Position numbers and translations under genes: made by a program. Positions 23,287 through 34,857 of a stretch of 64,000 bases of DNA are shown here, one piece after another (position 1 is the stretch's first letter; each line of letters starts with the position of its first letter). The stretch spans positions 11,346,001-11,410,000 of the forward strand of contig CM059622.1 of the NCBI GenBank assembly GCA_030435675.1. Reading direction: 5' to 3'. A model generated the notes under the pieces. That model had not been told where the DNA came from and did no database searches. It saw only the letters and a list, made by a program, of their open reading frames with translations. This DNA is from Steinernema hermaphroditum. Its lineage: Eukaryota > Nematoda > Chromadorea > Rhabditida > Steinernematidae.

Positions 23287-23395
23287 CATGCAAAACAAGT
23301 TAATAGCAGCGTCTCTGATTTCGTCTGAAGCGATGCCCTTGGGCGACACAAAGTGGACTTTGATTTATCTCGTTTTCATTGTGTTTACCGTAGAG
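23287..23395. repeat. Second diverged repeat, related to 22504-22610
   Basis: Shares an AAACAAGTTAATA core, a TCTCTGATT/TTTCTGATT block and TCGTTTTCATTGT/TTGTTTTCATTGT with 22504-22610 in the same order, pointing to an old duplication of a larger unit. Confidence 0.45.
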
Positions 23396-24988
23396 CACAG
23401 CTACAAATGGACCCCTTCATGTCTCAAATTATCTCTTAAGTAGCTGCTTTGTTTTATCCATCACATCTTTCATTTTTCATTTCATTTTTCCATGGCTTCC
23501 CACTGCGCAAGAATTCTGCAAAATCACCCTAAGTTCACTTTAATTTAATATTCGCTGAATACTTCATCGCAAACGTAGACTTTGTTTTTCACTTCTCTGA
23601 GACTTCCCTTTGATCATCGTTGTTTTCTTCCTTTTCTTGGCGTCACAGGGCGCATGGAAGTGAAGCGCTTCGCGCCCCAAGTAAGACTCCGTGACTGGTC
23701 ATGTTTATAAGATTCGTCGTTATTAGACTGAAGAGCAAATAGGGATGAAATAATGGATGTTTACGAGGTTATTAAAATTATTCATTCGTCCATCACTTCC
23801 TGTTTCATCAGTCCGTTGCTCTATTATATAATTTGTTTGTGGGAGTCTTTAATGCCAAAACACTTAATTCGTCATGGCAAAAAGGTAGAGCGCTTCTGAT
23901 ACTTGCGTTTCTTACAACTGAACGGGAAGTGAGCATTTTCTGTTTGAAACACCTCAAATGTGTGCCTTATGACCGGAGCGTAAAATGCACCCTACCAATA
24001 ACACTTCTTAGACGTGGGCGCCGTCCGTACTCCTGTCCTCCCCCTTATGCATTGCACTTTCAATAATAAATAATTCGTGGCATAACATATGGTATCATTT
24101 TTGCGTATGTTTGTTGATTCGACCTCTGGTCAGAAATGTCGACGAGTCCGAAAACGAGGCTCGAACTCGTTTGAAGATTCTAAAGGAGTCCGGACTCGGA
24201 CTCTGACGCTTGGAATGTCGGGATTCGAACTGTGGTTGGTCCGCCTAGAAATCAGTGGTCATTATGTGACTCAGTTCAATGATGTACGGGACAAAGGGTT
24301 TTAGAAAGACCTTGATACGTAGGGAAGTTGGTGTATCCGTAGTGTTTGGATGGTAGTTCAGTTTTGAATTTTTATCGACCGTACGCTTGTCTCTATGCAC
24401 GGTAAACATAACTCGCCAGGATTGCAGTTTGGAGGACGATCGAAAAGTAAAAGCTCGCTATGCGACTCAGAAATTGTCGAAATGTTAGAAAAACACGCCC
24501 TTTTCCTTTTTTCGGTCACTTCATTCTTTGTTACATGGAAAGGTTCGGCAAATAACGAGGTTGGCGGGCAGATTAACAAAGGTCTTGCGGTGCCTAGGGA
24601 TGTAAACATTTATATGGCGTTGGTTCTTCACACTTACACGTAGTGAACAGTTATTACGAAATGGCGGTTGATGGTTTAATCGGGTTTTTATTTTTACGGT
24701 AACTGGTATTACGATAAGTTAATTGTTTTAAATGACCGACATAATCCCACGATAATGCGATATTTATACGACTGAGTGCGTGTCCAGACGTCCTATGGCG
24801 ACGTTTACACACACTTTCGATTACATTGTAAATTGAGCTGGCCAGAAGTCCTAAAACTCATTATTTTGTTTAGTGTGAGCAGACAATAATAATTGTTTTC
24901 GTTCGTTCGTTTTCGGAGAGTTGCTTGTATTGAAAATTCCGTCTACGTATAGGACACAACTCCTTTTTTAAACGCTAATAGTTTTAGA

Positions 24989-25012
24989 TATTGGGTTGGC
25001 ATATAACAACCT
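24989..25012 (+). mobile_element. Solitary mariner-type terminus
   Basis: TA followed by TTGGGTTGGCATATAACAAC resembles the inverted terminal repeats of mariner transposons. No matching opposite end or transposase frame was found nearby, so this is at most a relic. Confidence 0.3.
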
Positions 25013-26460
25013 GAACAACGACTTCTAATTGTGTGTCAACCGAATACATCCCTGAACCACATCTGTCGGTTGGTATAAAGTTCTCGCGAAAGTGGGCGCT
25101 TGGCTAATGAAGCGTTCAATCTGGCGGTTCCGAAAAGCGAATGTTCCCTCGTCCCAAAAAGCAGTCTGTCGCGTCGGTCTCGTTGCAGCATTTGAGTGAT
25201 TTTTAGCCCAGGGCTACTTGGCTTTTAGTACCTAGACCGTGCGAATTCGCGCACAGCCGCGTTTATTATCATAACCCCAAAGTTAAATTATTTATATGAA
25301 CAAAGTCATATAGACAGAATCTTGAATCCTCCTACCCTATGGCTTGCTTTATACAGAGATCGGGCGATATTTGCCATTCTTGTTGTTTTGTCGCATTCAG
25401 GTGAATTTCATATTTAGACATGAACAACTCTGTTTTCGAGGGAGATCAGCCGAAGAGTCCAGAACGGATGGAACGCCTTCAGGCGGTAGAAGGACTTTCT
25501 AACCAGCCGGACCGTCGACATGCGATGGGAAAGACATCTGGTGGAAATGGAAAAAGATTGATTCGGAATAAACAGTTGAGCAACTCTGTTTTTTATGTTT
25601 TATTAGTGCACGGCTCAGTCGAGTTCATAACATTTGGACAGAGTGTGTTTGACATGAATCCCTTCAACGCATACTTTCAGTCTTCGGTGATGTGTGGTTG
25701 TGTCTACCTTGTTTAAGAAGCCTGTGTTCGATCACTCAAATTTGGTGATCTATGATCTGCTCATACAATATTAATCTCTATTTTTCATCAGCTCTGTGGA
25801 GACCAAAAATCTTTATTTCGAACGTTCGTGTATTCTAACTGTGATGTGTATTGCAGCTCTCTTTCAGGAAATCTAAGATTCTGACGTTCTTGGTGTGATG
25901 AATTTAATTTTCTTTTACGTGAAAGTGCAAATTCAAGAAGTTTGCGTTTTGTTTCTGTTTTGAGAACTTAAGTTCTATTTAATATGAAGTCCATCTAATT
26001 TATGCCGTTTGAGAACATCGTAAATGTTTCATCTATTTTTGCTTCATAACAGCGTGTAAGTTTGATCTATGGAACAGCACATGTTGTGTGGGACAGATGG
26101 CTTGCCTCAAATTTTGTTTCACGTTCTCTATGAATAATTGCGGAACGATTAGCTTCATTTTTCTTCAAAACATTCTGCACTGGATAAAAGGATGAGCATG
26201 TTGTCCTTCTGTTTGCTCTAATCCAGAAATAGAAGAAGGACACGTAAGTGCGCACATAAAGGAATCAACGCAGGCTGAAAGGAACTTGTCTCGTCTGCCT
26301 TTTAGATATGTCTGGATTAGCGGTGTCAAACATCCTCGACAAACAGATAGGCGTAGGGTTGCTCGTGCACATCGGTTCTCTACATTACCGTTCATGGTTT
26401 CACGATCTATGAATGTTTCCGCGACTATTCCATTGGTCATTTGTTGATGCAACATTTCAG

Positions 26461-27549
26461 ATGCATACAACTTTCGAGCTCGTTACGGGGATGGGATCGA
26501 TCCTTTCGGCAGCCGTCTTGCCCCCTGCCTACATCAGAATTATTTATGTAAGCTCGACTAATCTATAAACTGATAAGTCGTTTCACATTGCTTAAGATCT
26601 TCTTCACACGCAGAAAATACCGAAAATTGGAATGCTACCGTATCATGGTACAGATGGGAATCGTCCAGCTACTCACCGTTCCGGGCACTTTCATGACTGG
26701 CTACAAGAGTGTCACCGGGACCGACCCTTTCAGCATCGGGGTGTTGAGTATCAAGCTCTATGGAGTCAGCTTTAAGGTCGAATCTCTGCTCAGTCTTGTG
26801 CTGGCTTTAAATCGATTACGGATTATATGTGGGTTACGGTACCCAACTTTAGTGCATGATGTACGCACATGGACTACCAAGACTCTGTATCTGATTGCCA
26901 TGTTTCAGATCATCATATTCTGCTCGTATTTGTATGGGTGCGCCATTATGACACTGATGGTGAGTAGCTGCATCGAATACGATCTGCCTGTTGGAGAGTA
27001 CCTCCCGAAATACAACATATCAATACCGTATACCCAACGGTACTCATTCACAACGACCATTATTCAGTTGGTGTCAACCGGGCTGACGTTCACGATCTAC
27101 ATGATCATTCTCTCATATCTCATTTGGCTCAAATCCAAAACAGAACGGATCAAAAAATTCGAGAAGGAGCAGACGATTCTCATTTACGCCGGCGTTCGAT
27201 TTGCAGCGGACATGACCCTAATCGTAGTTTATAACTACATCAAAGTGCCTGTGATATTTTGGATTGAAATGTGCGTGATGTTCACATATTTCGTCAACAA
27301 CCTGTTACTGCCGCCTTTACTCTATTTAACTCTCTATAAGTAAGGTCCAAGTGTCGAAAAAGCGCATTTAAAATTGAGCACTTTAGGGGCATTCGGCAAG
27401 AGTTCTTCGCTTGCGGTGCCAAGCTTGGATTGCACTGTAAGATCTCAAGAAGTTCGGAAACGGGAATTCTGAGCGGTGGATCGAACAGAGAAAGGATCTA
27501 CCAGGCTACAAAGGCCGGGAGCAATGACCATACTGGTGTATCCTTATGA
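26461..27549 (+). CDS. Seven-transmembrane chemoreceptor 1 (Srt-like)
   Basis: Three exons (26461-26547, 26597-27339, 27387-27549) encode 330 residues. The intron after PPAYIRIIY at the end of helix 1 and the intron splitting the LYK|GIRQEFF motif after helix 7 recur in every receptor from 26 to 54 kb. Motifs are ECYRIMVQMGIVQ (helix 2), VLALNRLRIIC (end of helix 3) and LLPPLLYLTLY (helix 7). CYxIMxxxG and xLNR are typical of the nematode Srt group, but Srx or another related group is possible. The tail is longer than in its relatives. Receptors of this class act in ciliated sensory neurons; the ligand is unknown. Confidence 0.85.
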
Positions 27550-27802
27550 ATGTACTATGGATTTTTTTGATGCTTATCGAATGTGTACTTATTACCTGAA
27601 CTTTGACACTAAACTTTGCTCAATTTTTATAAGGAAACATGCTGCTTTGATCCTTTTCAGTTAACTAACATGAAGAACAGGTGCCACACAATTGAATGTG
27701 TGTTCACAGTGATTTTGTAAGCGAATTGAACAACTATTACTTTAAACATTAACTCTTTGCTGATAAGCGATAAGAAATCGTATTCTGAAATGAGTAATCT
27801 GT

Positions 27803-27861
27803 ATTGAGAACATTGAGATCTCACTTGGTGAACGAGTGAGACAAGGGTAATGCCAACTTTC
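27803..27861 (-). pseudogene. Relic of a receptor last exon
   Basis: Closely matches 28484-28548, the last exon of receptor 2: both read TGAGATCTCACTTGGTG, then an (A/C)G-rich stretch and GAGACAA. In the minus frame it gives VSLVHQVRSQCSQ beside VSPVHQVRSQCSQ. No other receptor exons are visible at this copy, so it is a duplicated fragment. Confidence 0.55.
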
Positions 27862-28213
27862 ATGTGTAATCGGATTCGGCCTTTTATATCTCTCGGTACC
27901 CTCTCCGAAATAAGTTTTTTGCCATCGTTCTTGGTGCAATGATCACTCCAGCCCGCGGAAGGCTTGGAACACCGGAAAGCTCATCCTCTTGCCAGGAAAT
28001 CCGTAATTATCGGCCGATTACAAAGATACGTTCACTTAAGCTGCTGAAGCAACATCCACTTCCACAGCGCCTAAGATGGTTCTCCGTACCTTCAACGTCA
28101 ACGTGCGCTGTGCCTAAGAAAGCCTTTTCTGACATTCAGTTCATCTCCTTAGTTAGCTCGTGAACTGATAATTATATAGAAGAGATCATATTCAGAAGTG
28201 ATAACCAAATGTA

Positions 28214-28426
28214 CAGGGTGTACCATAAATACTGTAATTCGACAAGCTTTTCAATTCACCTTGATTTTTTTTGCCTTTTTTTTTGTAATTCGACAAGCTT
28301 TTCAATTCACCTTGATTTTTTTTGCCTTTTTATACTTTATACTTTGCCACTTATGTTATCATTTTCTTGCCATCAATGCAAAGTTATAAACAGTTTTTCG
28401 ACTTACAATATTTATGGTACACCCTG
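28214..28426. mobile_element. Mariner-type MITE with inverted ends and TA duplication
   Basis: The ends CAGGGTGTACCATAAATA are inverted copies of each other; counting flanking bases the match is 28 of 29 (28209-28237 against 28403-28431). TA dinucleotides flank both sides (28212-28213, 28427-28428). CAGGGTGT-CCATAAAT is the style of mariner/Tc1 ends. There is no transposase. Inside, a 46-47-nt block starting GTAATTCGACAAGC is tandemly duplicated with a 51-nt step (28234, 28285). Confidence 0.8.
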
Positions 28427-28482
28427 TACATAACGGGTACATCAATAATTACATCTTAGGAGACGATCTGCTTTTGAAACTG

Positions 28483-29451
28483 TCATCTCTGTTGAGAACA
28501 CTGAGATCTCACTTGGTGCACGGGTGAGACAAAGGTTGTGTCAACTCTCGTCTGGCCAGGTAACATCTTGTTTCGTAGCGAACTAAATAAACGTCTATAA
28601 CAACAGAGCTGATGGTCATCTACCTGATTATGACTACGTATAGCAAAGGGGGCAAAAACAGATAATTGAGGATGTAACAGATGCTGGTGGCAATCTTCAG
28701 CGCCGTAGAATGGCCAAGTATCGAAGAGCCGAAGTTGTAGAAAATGGTCAGTATGAGGTCGAAGGCAAATCGCACGAGGGCTTGCAGAAATATCCACTTC
28801 TCCTTGAAGTAGTTTGCGTTGAGCATCTGCTTGTATCTTCTGTGTAAAAGATAGGCGACTAATGTGGAATATATGATGAATGTGAGCGAATAACAGACAA
28901 GTACGGTACAGTACCCAATCTGTTGGATGTAGGAAGAGTAAGGCTTGGAGTTGTCAAAGTAACTCGAATATGTGTTGATGTTTAGGGTGAAGTCCGCTTT
29001 GGGAGTCATCAGAACAGAGAAGTAGGCTATTCCGAAGCACCAAGAGAAGATGCAGAGTGATGTGTGCAGGAGGTTTGGGTATCTTAAATCGCATATAAGC
29101 TTCAGTCTGTCCAGTGCTAATACGAAGCCAAAGATAGCTTCACTTCGTAGGCATGCGGCCATCAACTTCAGACTCGTCTGTCCCACGCCGTAGAAGTCAT
29201 CGCCTATAAAGTGACCAATTCCTACGAACACGAAGTAAGGAGCCATCAGGCAGTGAGTAATCGCCTGTTGTGTCATGATGTGGTAGCACTGCAGTCGGCG
29301 GTATTTTGGAACCGCAACGAATATCTGAAATCTTCCAACAAGGGACGGATCAACACTGACTACTTACGTATATGACTCTCATATAGACGGGAAGACAAAC
29401 GGCCGTGAGGATAAGAAGTGACGCCCCAAAGGTATAATGAACGGCATCCAT
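28483..29451 (-). CDS. Seven-transmembrane chemoreceptor 2 (Srt-like)
   Basis: Exons 29451-29368, 29324-28624 and 28582-28483 give 294 residues. Helix 1 ends LPVYMRVIY before the shared intron; helix 2 has QCYHIMTQQAITHC; helix 3 ends VLALDRLKLICDLRYP; helix 7 is LFLPPLLYVVII. The final intron falls at the same site as in its relatives and the tail is ISSLRNKM onward. It is the sister gene of receptor 3: the second exons have identical length (701 nt) and long identical stretches, so a fairly recent tandem duplication is likely. His replaces Arg in the usual CYRIM. Confidence 0.85.
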
Positions 29452-30779
29452 GTGCCAGAGAGGGGTTGATGAGTTGTAACAACTTAAATGCAACCGTATT
29501 ATTGCTGAGCTTTGAAAAGCTATAGCAAACTAGTTGAAACCGGACTAAAATCAAATAACCAAATGCGGTCGTCAGTGTCTGCGAATTTCGCAGGCAAAAC
29601 CTTAGGTACTGACCTAAATTTTAATGAAAAAGTCGCGTGACTTATTCGTGGAAAAATCGAGTCATCAAGCATGTACTTTTATGATCCTCTTAATTTGATC
29701 GTAAAGATAAACGCAGAGATAACTGTAACGGCGAATGACTGTTGCCAAAGACTGATCTGAGGTACTGAGCCACTTAAGCTAATTGAGCCACTTAAACGAG
29801 CGATCCCTAACTCAATCTGGCACTGGCCCCAAACATAACTACGATAACGAATTTTGCTTCCTCGTCCTCATGAAAGTAGTACATGTATGTTAAAAGTAAG
29901 GAGTGTCTGTATATGAATAGAAGATTTCGGTTATATAAAGAGCAACCAAATGCCGCCACGCAAGCTAAGAAAACCTACTAAAAGTGCACAACTGAAAATT
30001 ATTAGTGAGATGTTGAAGTTCGACTTCAAATTCGTTGCATAAAAGCTTTACGTAAACCAACAAAGTTCACATAAATTTGAACGGCGACAAAGATCATGTG
30101 AACGTGCGCGGACAGTGCGTTCGATGCTCGTGACGACAAGGAACCAGGTTCACTAAAAACACACGATAATAAGCCAAACAAAAGAGACGTCACTCACAAA
30201 TGATTAATGTGAAAATGAGACATAAATTATTCCGCCGTTATGATGAGAATATGAACTGACTGTACAGGTGAATATACTATACTATGAACAGGTAAGCGTA
30301 CATTCATATTTTTAGAAGAAAAAGTGCGCTAAAACGATGTAAATTAATAGACCAGCTGCTGTTGACTTGATGGAGCTATACTATTGTACGTTTGCAGTTG
30401 CCCATTACTGAGACTAGCAGTTATTCAAATCTAACTGAACTTCTAATAGATCACACAATCTGACCTAAATGATAACGATTAATGGACTTTTACAAATACC
30501 CAGTTATTTCTTCATTCTCTCTTTGGAAGAAAAGGCATGGAAGAAAAAGAAATGGGACATGAATCGAAAAAGAGCCATGAACCGGTGGAAAGACGATGTT
30601 TTGACCGGGGAACAAATGAGGCATAAACGGAACGTAGTGTGAGGCTTGGTTCGAGGAAGAGATGAGGAAGACATGAAGAAATGAGGCTTGGACCGAGGCA
30701 GAGATGAATATGGACTGCTTTATGCAAGAACTTTGTAGTAAACAAACAACAAGATGCGCGCTATTCATTCTACAAAGTG
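29452..30779. other. Intergenic region between receptors 2 and 3
   Basis: About 1.3 kb, A/T-rich. Short open frames around 30490-30886 overlap the tail of receptor 3 or are antisense and show no domain. Nothing else recognised. Confidence 0.4.
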
Positions 30780-31754
30780 TCACGTCGCGAGAGGCTGTGA
30801 GTGACTTTTATACTGGCGAACAGCGCAGACGACGGTCGTGCTTGCACTCCTTTGTAGTGATATCATTTTCGTTCGAATCGAACTAAAATTAGACTGTGAA
30901 ACGTATTACGTGTCTGTTTTCTACCTGATCATCATGATGTACAACAGAGGCGGCAGAAACAAGTAGTTGAGAATATAGCAAATCGTTGTTGCGATTCTCA
31001 GCTCAACGGAAGGTCCAAATATCGAAGAGCCGAAGTTGTACAGTATCGTAAGACTCAAATCAAAGGCAAAACGAACAAGTGCTTGGAGAAATATCCATTT
31101 TTCTTTAAAATACGTAGCGTTCAGTTTCTGCTTGTACCGGCGGTAGAGTAGAAAGACAACGAGAGTAGAATAGACTAGGAAAGTCAGGCAGCAACAAGAA
31201 AGCACCAAACAGTAGCCCGCTTGCTGAATGTAAGCAGAATATGGCCTTGTGCTGTCGAAGTAACTGGAATAGGTGGTGATGTTTAGGGTGAAGTCCGCAT
31301 TCGGAGTCATCAGAAGAGAGAAGTAGGTGGCTCCGAAGCACCATGAGAAGAGACACAGTAAAGTGTGGATGTATTTGGGATATGTCAAGTCACATATCAA
31401 CTTCAGACGATCCAATGCCAGCACGAAGCCGAAGATAGCCTCACTTCTTAGGCACGCACCCATCAGTTTCAGGCTTGTTTGACCGATACGGCATAAGTCG
31501 TATCCTAGAAAATGGTCTACGCCCAGGAAGAGGAAGTAGGGCGCCATCAAGCAGTGAGTGACTCCCTGCTGAGCCATGATCCGGTAGCATTGCAGTTTTC
31601 GATATTTTGGCACTTTAACGAAGATCTAAAAATGCACTTGTGGCACTGTCATCACTGTTCGTTTGCTTACGTAGAGGATTCGTATATAAACGGGCAAGCA
31701 TAGAACGGTTAGTCCGATGAGGAACGCTCCGAAACCAGAGTGGACCGCATCCAT
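30780..31754 (-). CDS. Seven-transmembrane chemoreceptor 3 (Srt-like)
   Basis: Exons 31754-31671, 31625-30925 and 30882-30780 give 295 residues. It is closely related to receptor 2 throughout (QCYRIMAQQGVTHCLMAPY, VLALDRLKLICDL, YFKEKWIFLQALVRFAFD). The shared intron follows LPVYIRILY and the last splice gives ISSIRTKM. The tails of the two genes differ completely after that point, in length and sequence, as is common where cytoplasmic tails diverge fast. Same strand as receptor 2 with 1.3 kb between them. Confidence 0.85.
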
Positions 31755-32906
31755 CGAAAAACAATAAAGAATGCAGGTGCTTATTAGAAGGTTCGAAGCG
31801 TAAAAACAACGAACGGAATAGTCGTCAATCTGAAGCGAATGTGTATTTTAGAATGCGTAATGTTTTCCGGTTGAAGGGGTAAAGGCACACGGAATCGAAG
31901 CGTCACATGTTGTTCCCAGACTGACTAGATGAGGAAGGATAGACATGTGGATACATTTGAGATTTGGCCAGATACGAACATTGGCCAGATACAAGTGAGA
32001 TTACGTAAAGACGGCTATCAAGCTACTCACACAACAGTTCCTGCCTGTTGTATTGTGATCACTGAATAGGTCTAAACTCACGGTGAAACCTGAACTCTGT
32101 TTAAGTAAGGGACATACCGCTGCAATTAACTCTCAAACACCATGATAACATCTGGAATAGATCATTATTCGGAAATCCGGCGAAAACAGCCAGTATATAG
32201 CGGTTTCACTATGTAGTATTTTCACGAAGCCAATGATTGAAATATCTCGATTGATCTGCCAACGGTGGAAATGTTTCAAAAAGGCTTCTAAAATTGATTG
32301 CACTTCATTTGTTGGTCATAAACAACAAGCACAAATATGAACTTGATACACGCACTTTCGAAATATTTGTTCAAAATACAACAGCCAAAGAAGGACTGTT
32401 ATTTACTCCACATTTTTGCGAGATTTTGATGAGTTCAACACGAAATAGCAATGCACCGCGTGGAAAGCGGGGTTTTCAATGTTTGTGATGTGGGTGGACT
32501 TGGAATTTGGCCGACAAAATATACAAGGCAAGCCTCAACGTTCCTGATCAAAAATGCAAGCGATGTGTAATATAAAGACCTACCTCAAATATAGGCTGTT
32601 CAGAAAGCTCACGTATGCAACATGAGTATCACTCGTAGTGGTCGTCTCCAGCGTCGATGAAAGCTTCAACGTGCTTCTTGAAATTTTTTACAATAAACTC
32701 CAGGGTTTCCAGAGTGATATGGTCCCGTGCGTCCGCTTTGTGGATTGTCCTTGATTGAAGTCCATGCAGATCTCTGGATTTGTCTTTCCAACACAATACA
32801 TACAAAACGACAATGGCAAAGCGTGGTTCTTCGGAAACCATCTTGTTAGTGAACAACGGTAAATGCCAGTATCAACAACAGCCAGCAATGTAGAGTCTCA
32901 CTCGCA

Positions 32907-33265
32907 GTGGCGAGCGGCCGGTTCCTAGGTCGCTGTCTGGTGGATTTGATAGCAAACCTTGTGGCAGCTGTGACCGCTCCGGTTTTCAGAGGGAATTGGA
33001 ACACCCGGAAGCCGTAGTCCCACCACCGCTGACAACAAGATGTCCGACGCCAGGAATCCGGCTGCGTGAGAAGTCATCCCGAAGGTCACCGACGCACTAA
33101 GGACCCCAAGACTTGCGAAAACTCACCTCCCGGTCACAGACACATCTCTCTGAAACCGCTCTTTTGTCCCCAACTCCGCCAGAAAAAGGAGCTAAGCTAC
33201 CGTTTCAAGGGGTCCGCCGATTTCCAGATGCCCCGTGACGACCGCCGCCACGGATCGGTTTGATC
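32907..33265 (+). repeat. Dispersed repeat, copy A
   Basis: GC-rich segment whose reverse complement matches 34490-34775 over several blocks, for example ATCTTGTTGTCAGCGGT and GGGACTAC-GCTTCCGGGTG. A high GC content set in A/T-rich surroundings suggests an inserted element; ends and family are not defined. Confidence 0.6.
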
Positions 33266-34489
33266 TCAACTCTCGGTTGATCTCGGTTGATCTCAACTAT
33301 CGGTTGATCTCGGTTTGATCAGCCACGTCAGGGATGAAGTCTGCACCAAGAGACATCCTCTTTTTATCTATTTTCGGTGTCATGATTCGTGAAATAATGT
33401 AATAAACTAATAAGAATGTAGGTTAAAAGACGCGAAGAGCACGAATGAAGCGTTCAAAATTCATAAGTGAACAAAACATCAGAAGTGAACTTGACGTGTT
33501 CCTTTAACATTTAGCATAGGTCGAAATACAGCTACACCTTGTTAGCAAAGGCCGTTTTGCGAAGTCGGCGACATTAATCATTCTACGATTTACTGAGGAC
33601 TACAGTGATAAATAAAAGTAAGGAGACGATCGCACTTTTGGAACAAAGGCTATGGTTTCGTACAACACTGGAAAATCCAGTCCCTGTCTTCATTTAAGCT
33701 TCTTTATATTTCTGTGCCGCGAAAAGAATGTGCGACAAAGCTTAAAATTAAGTTGTCTAAAAAGAAACGGTCAAGAAAGTGACATTATCCTGTAAATTAC
33801 ACTTTACAATTAGGCTGGTGCACTCTACAATATTAACTAGGATTGCAGACAGTCACACAGTTCAAACTGTAGGACAGCACAGGGAAGTAACGCCGTGTAA
33901 AGAGGACGGACATTTCCTTTTCGCTAATTCGAAAGTGCACATAATCTACCATAATCATTCATCTTTCTAAAATTAATCTTTTATGAGGAACTAGAAGAGG
34001 GCGTTTAGCCAACGACTTTCAAAGGTCATGTCATCCTTCTGATCTGTTATACAACGCTTGACGATACATACGAGTACAACGGCACATACGAGCTGATATG
34101 GGAAGATCACGGGACGAACATCATTTTAATAGAGTTTCATTTCAAGTTAAACTTATCTCTGAGCTAAATAAACGCCTGCCTGAATAGGCATTAATCGAGT
34201 TATTACTAAGGCTTAGGAAGGAGCAGCAAGTGCAAGCATTCCCACACTGATAAAGTTGCAGTATTGACGGTCGTGGGTGGATCAGTTATCCTCGATAACC
34301 TCGTGTATTCTGCTTGATCGCACTTTTCGTGATTATCAGAAAAGCAATCATTCAAATACAGCAATATAACGGTGACAAGTGCTCAAAGACAAGGAAGTCA
34401 GAATATTGACTCTGACTTGACTTTATTTCGCGAGTCAAAGGCATTACGCCTTGTGCGACACCGAAAATAGACAAACAGCATCAATGTCG

Positions 34490-34775
34490 AATCGGTGGGT
34501 GGCGGCGCGCTTCACGGGTCATCGGCGGATCTTCTACTTCTCCTGGCGTTTGCAGCTCGCATCTGCTTCGAAGATAAGTTCATTGTCCGGGTTGCGTCTC
34601 CGGCGGTTCTCAGAGCGTCGGGCATCTTGTTGTCAGCGGTAGTGGGACTACAGCTTCCGGGTGTCCCAACTCCCTTTGGAAGCCGGAACAGTCACAACTG
34701 CCACGGGGTTTGCCATCTGACCAACCGAACACTCAGAGAGCAACCGGAGGGACCAACCGCTCGCCACCTCGACAC
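34490..34775 (-). repeat. Dispersed repeat, copy B (inverted)
   Basis: Inverted relative of 32907-33265, shorter, and ending within about 100 bases of the Gly-Tyr peptide gene. A third, more distant relative seems to lie at about 51245-51600, sharing GCCA(C/T)(A/G)G(G/A)GTTTGC, ACCAACCGA and a GG(T/A)CC-rich end. Confidence 0.55.
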
Positions 34776-34857
34776 GAGAAAGAATATTTAGGGTCACAAA
34801 AGGTTAATGAATACATTACTTTATCTAGTTGGAAACACATCATTTGAAGAAGCGAAC

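Larger units (their letters stand above)
21899..26460. other. Gene-poor region with diverged repeats
   Basis: About 4.5 kb with no gene I can support. It contains two families of diverged direct repeats (22.2-23.4 kb, listed separately), a lone mariner-type end at 24989 and a self-complementary GAGTCCG-rich stretch near 24140-24205. Open frames such as 25420-25716 lack coding character. Confidence 0.5.
31755..34857. other. Gene-poor region with an inverted repeat pair
   Basis: About 3.1 kb. It contains the repeat copies at 32907-33265 and 34490-34775, a run of imperfect CGGTTGATCTC repeats at about 33257-33322, and a coding-like fragment at 32629-32856 (minus) ending LETLEFIVKNFKKHVE that matches no family I know and has no visible partner exons. 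Confidence 0.45.

Noticed and set aside
24130..24245. Possible minus-strand tRNA around a GTTCGAATCC-like box
   Set aside because: No pairing T stem, no A box at the right distance and no acceptor stem; the stretch is a GAGTCCG-rich self-complementary repeat.
28198..28433. Two overlapping open frames with a repeated FQFTLIFFAF motif
   Set aside because: The repeat comes from the duplicated block inside a MITE; no start context, splice pattern or family.
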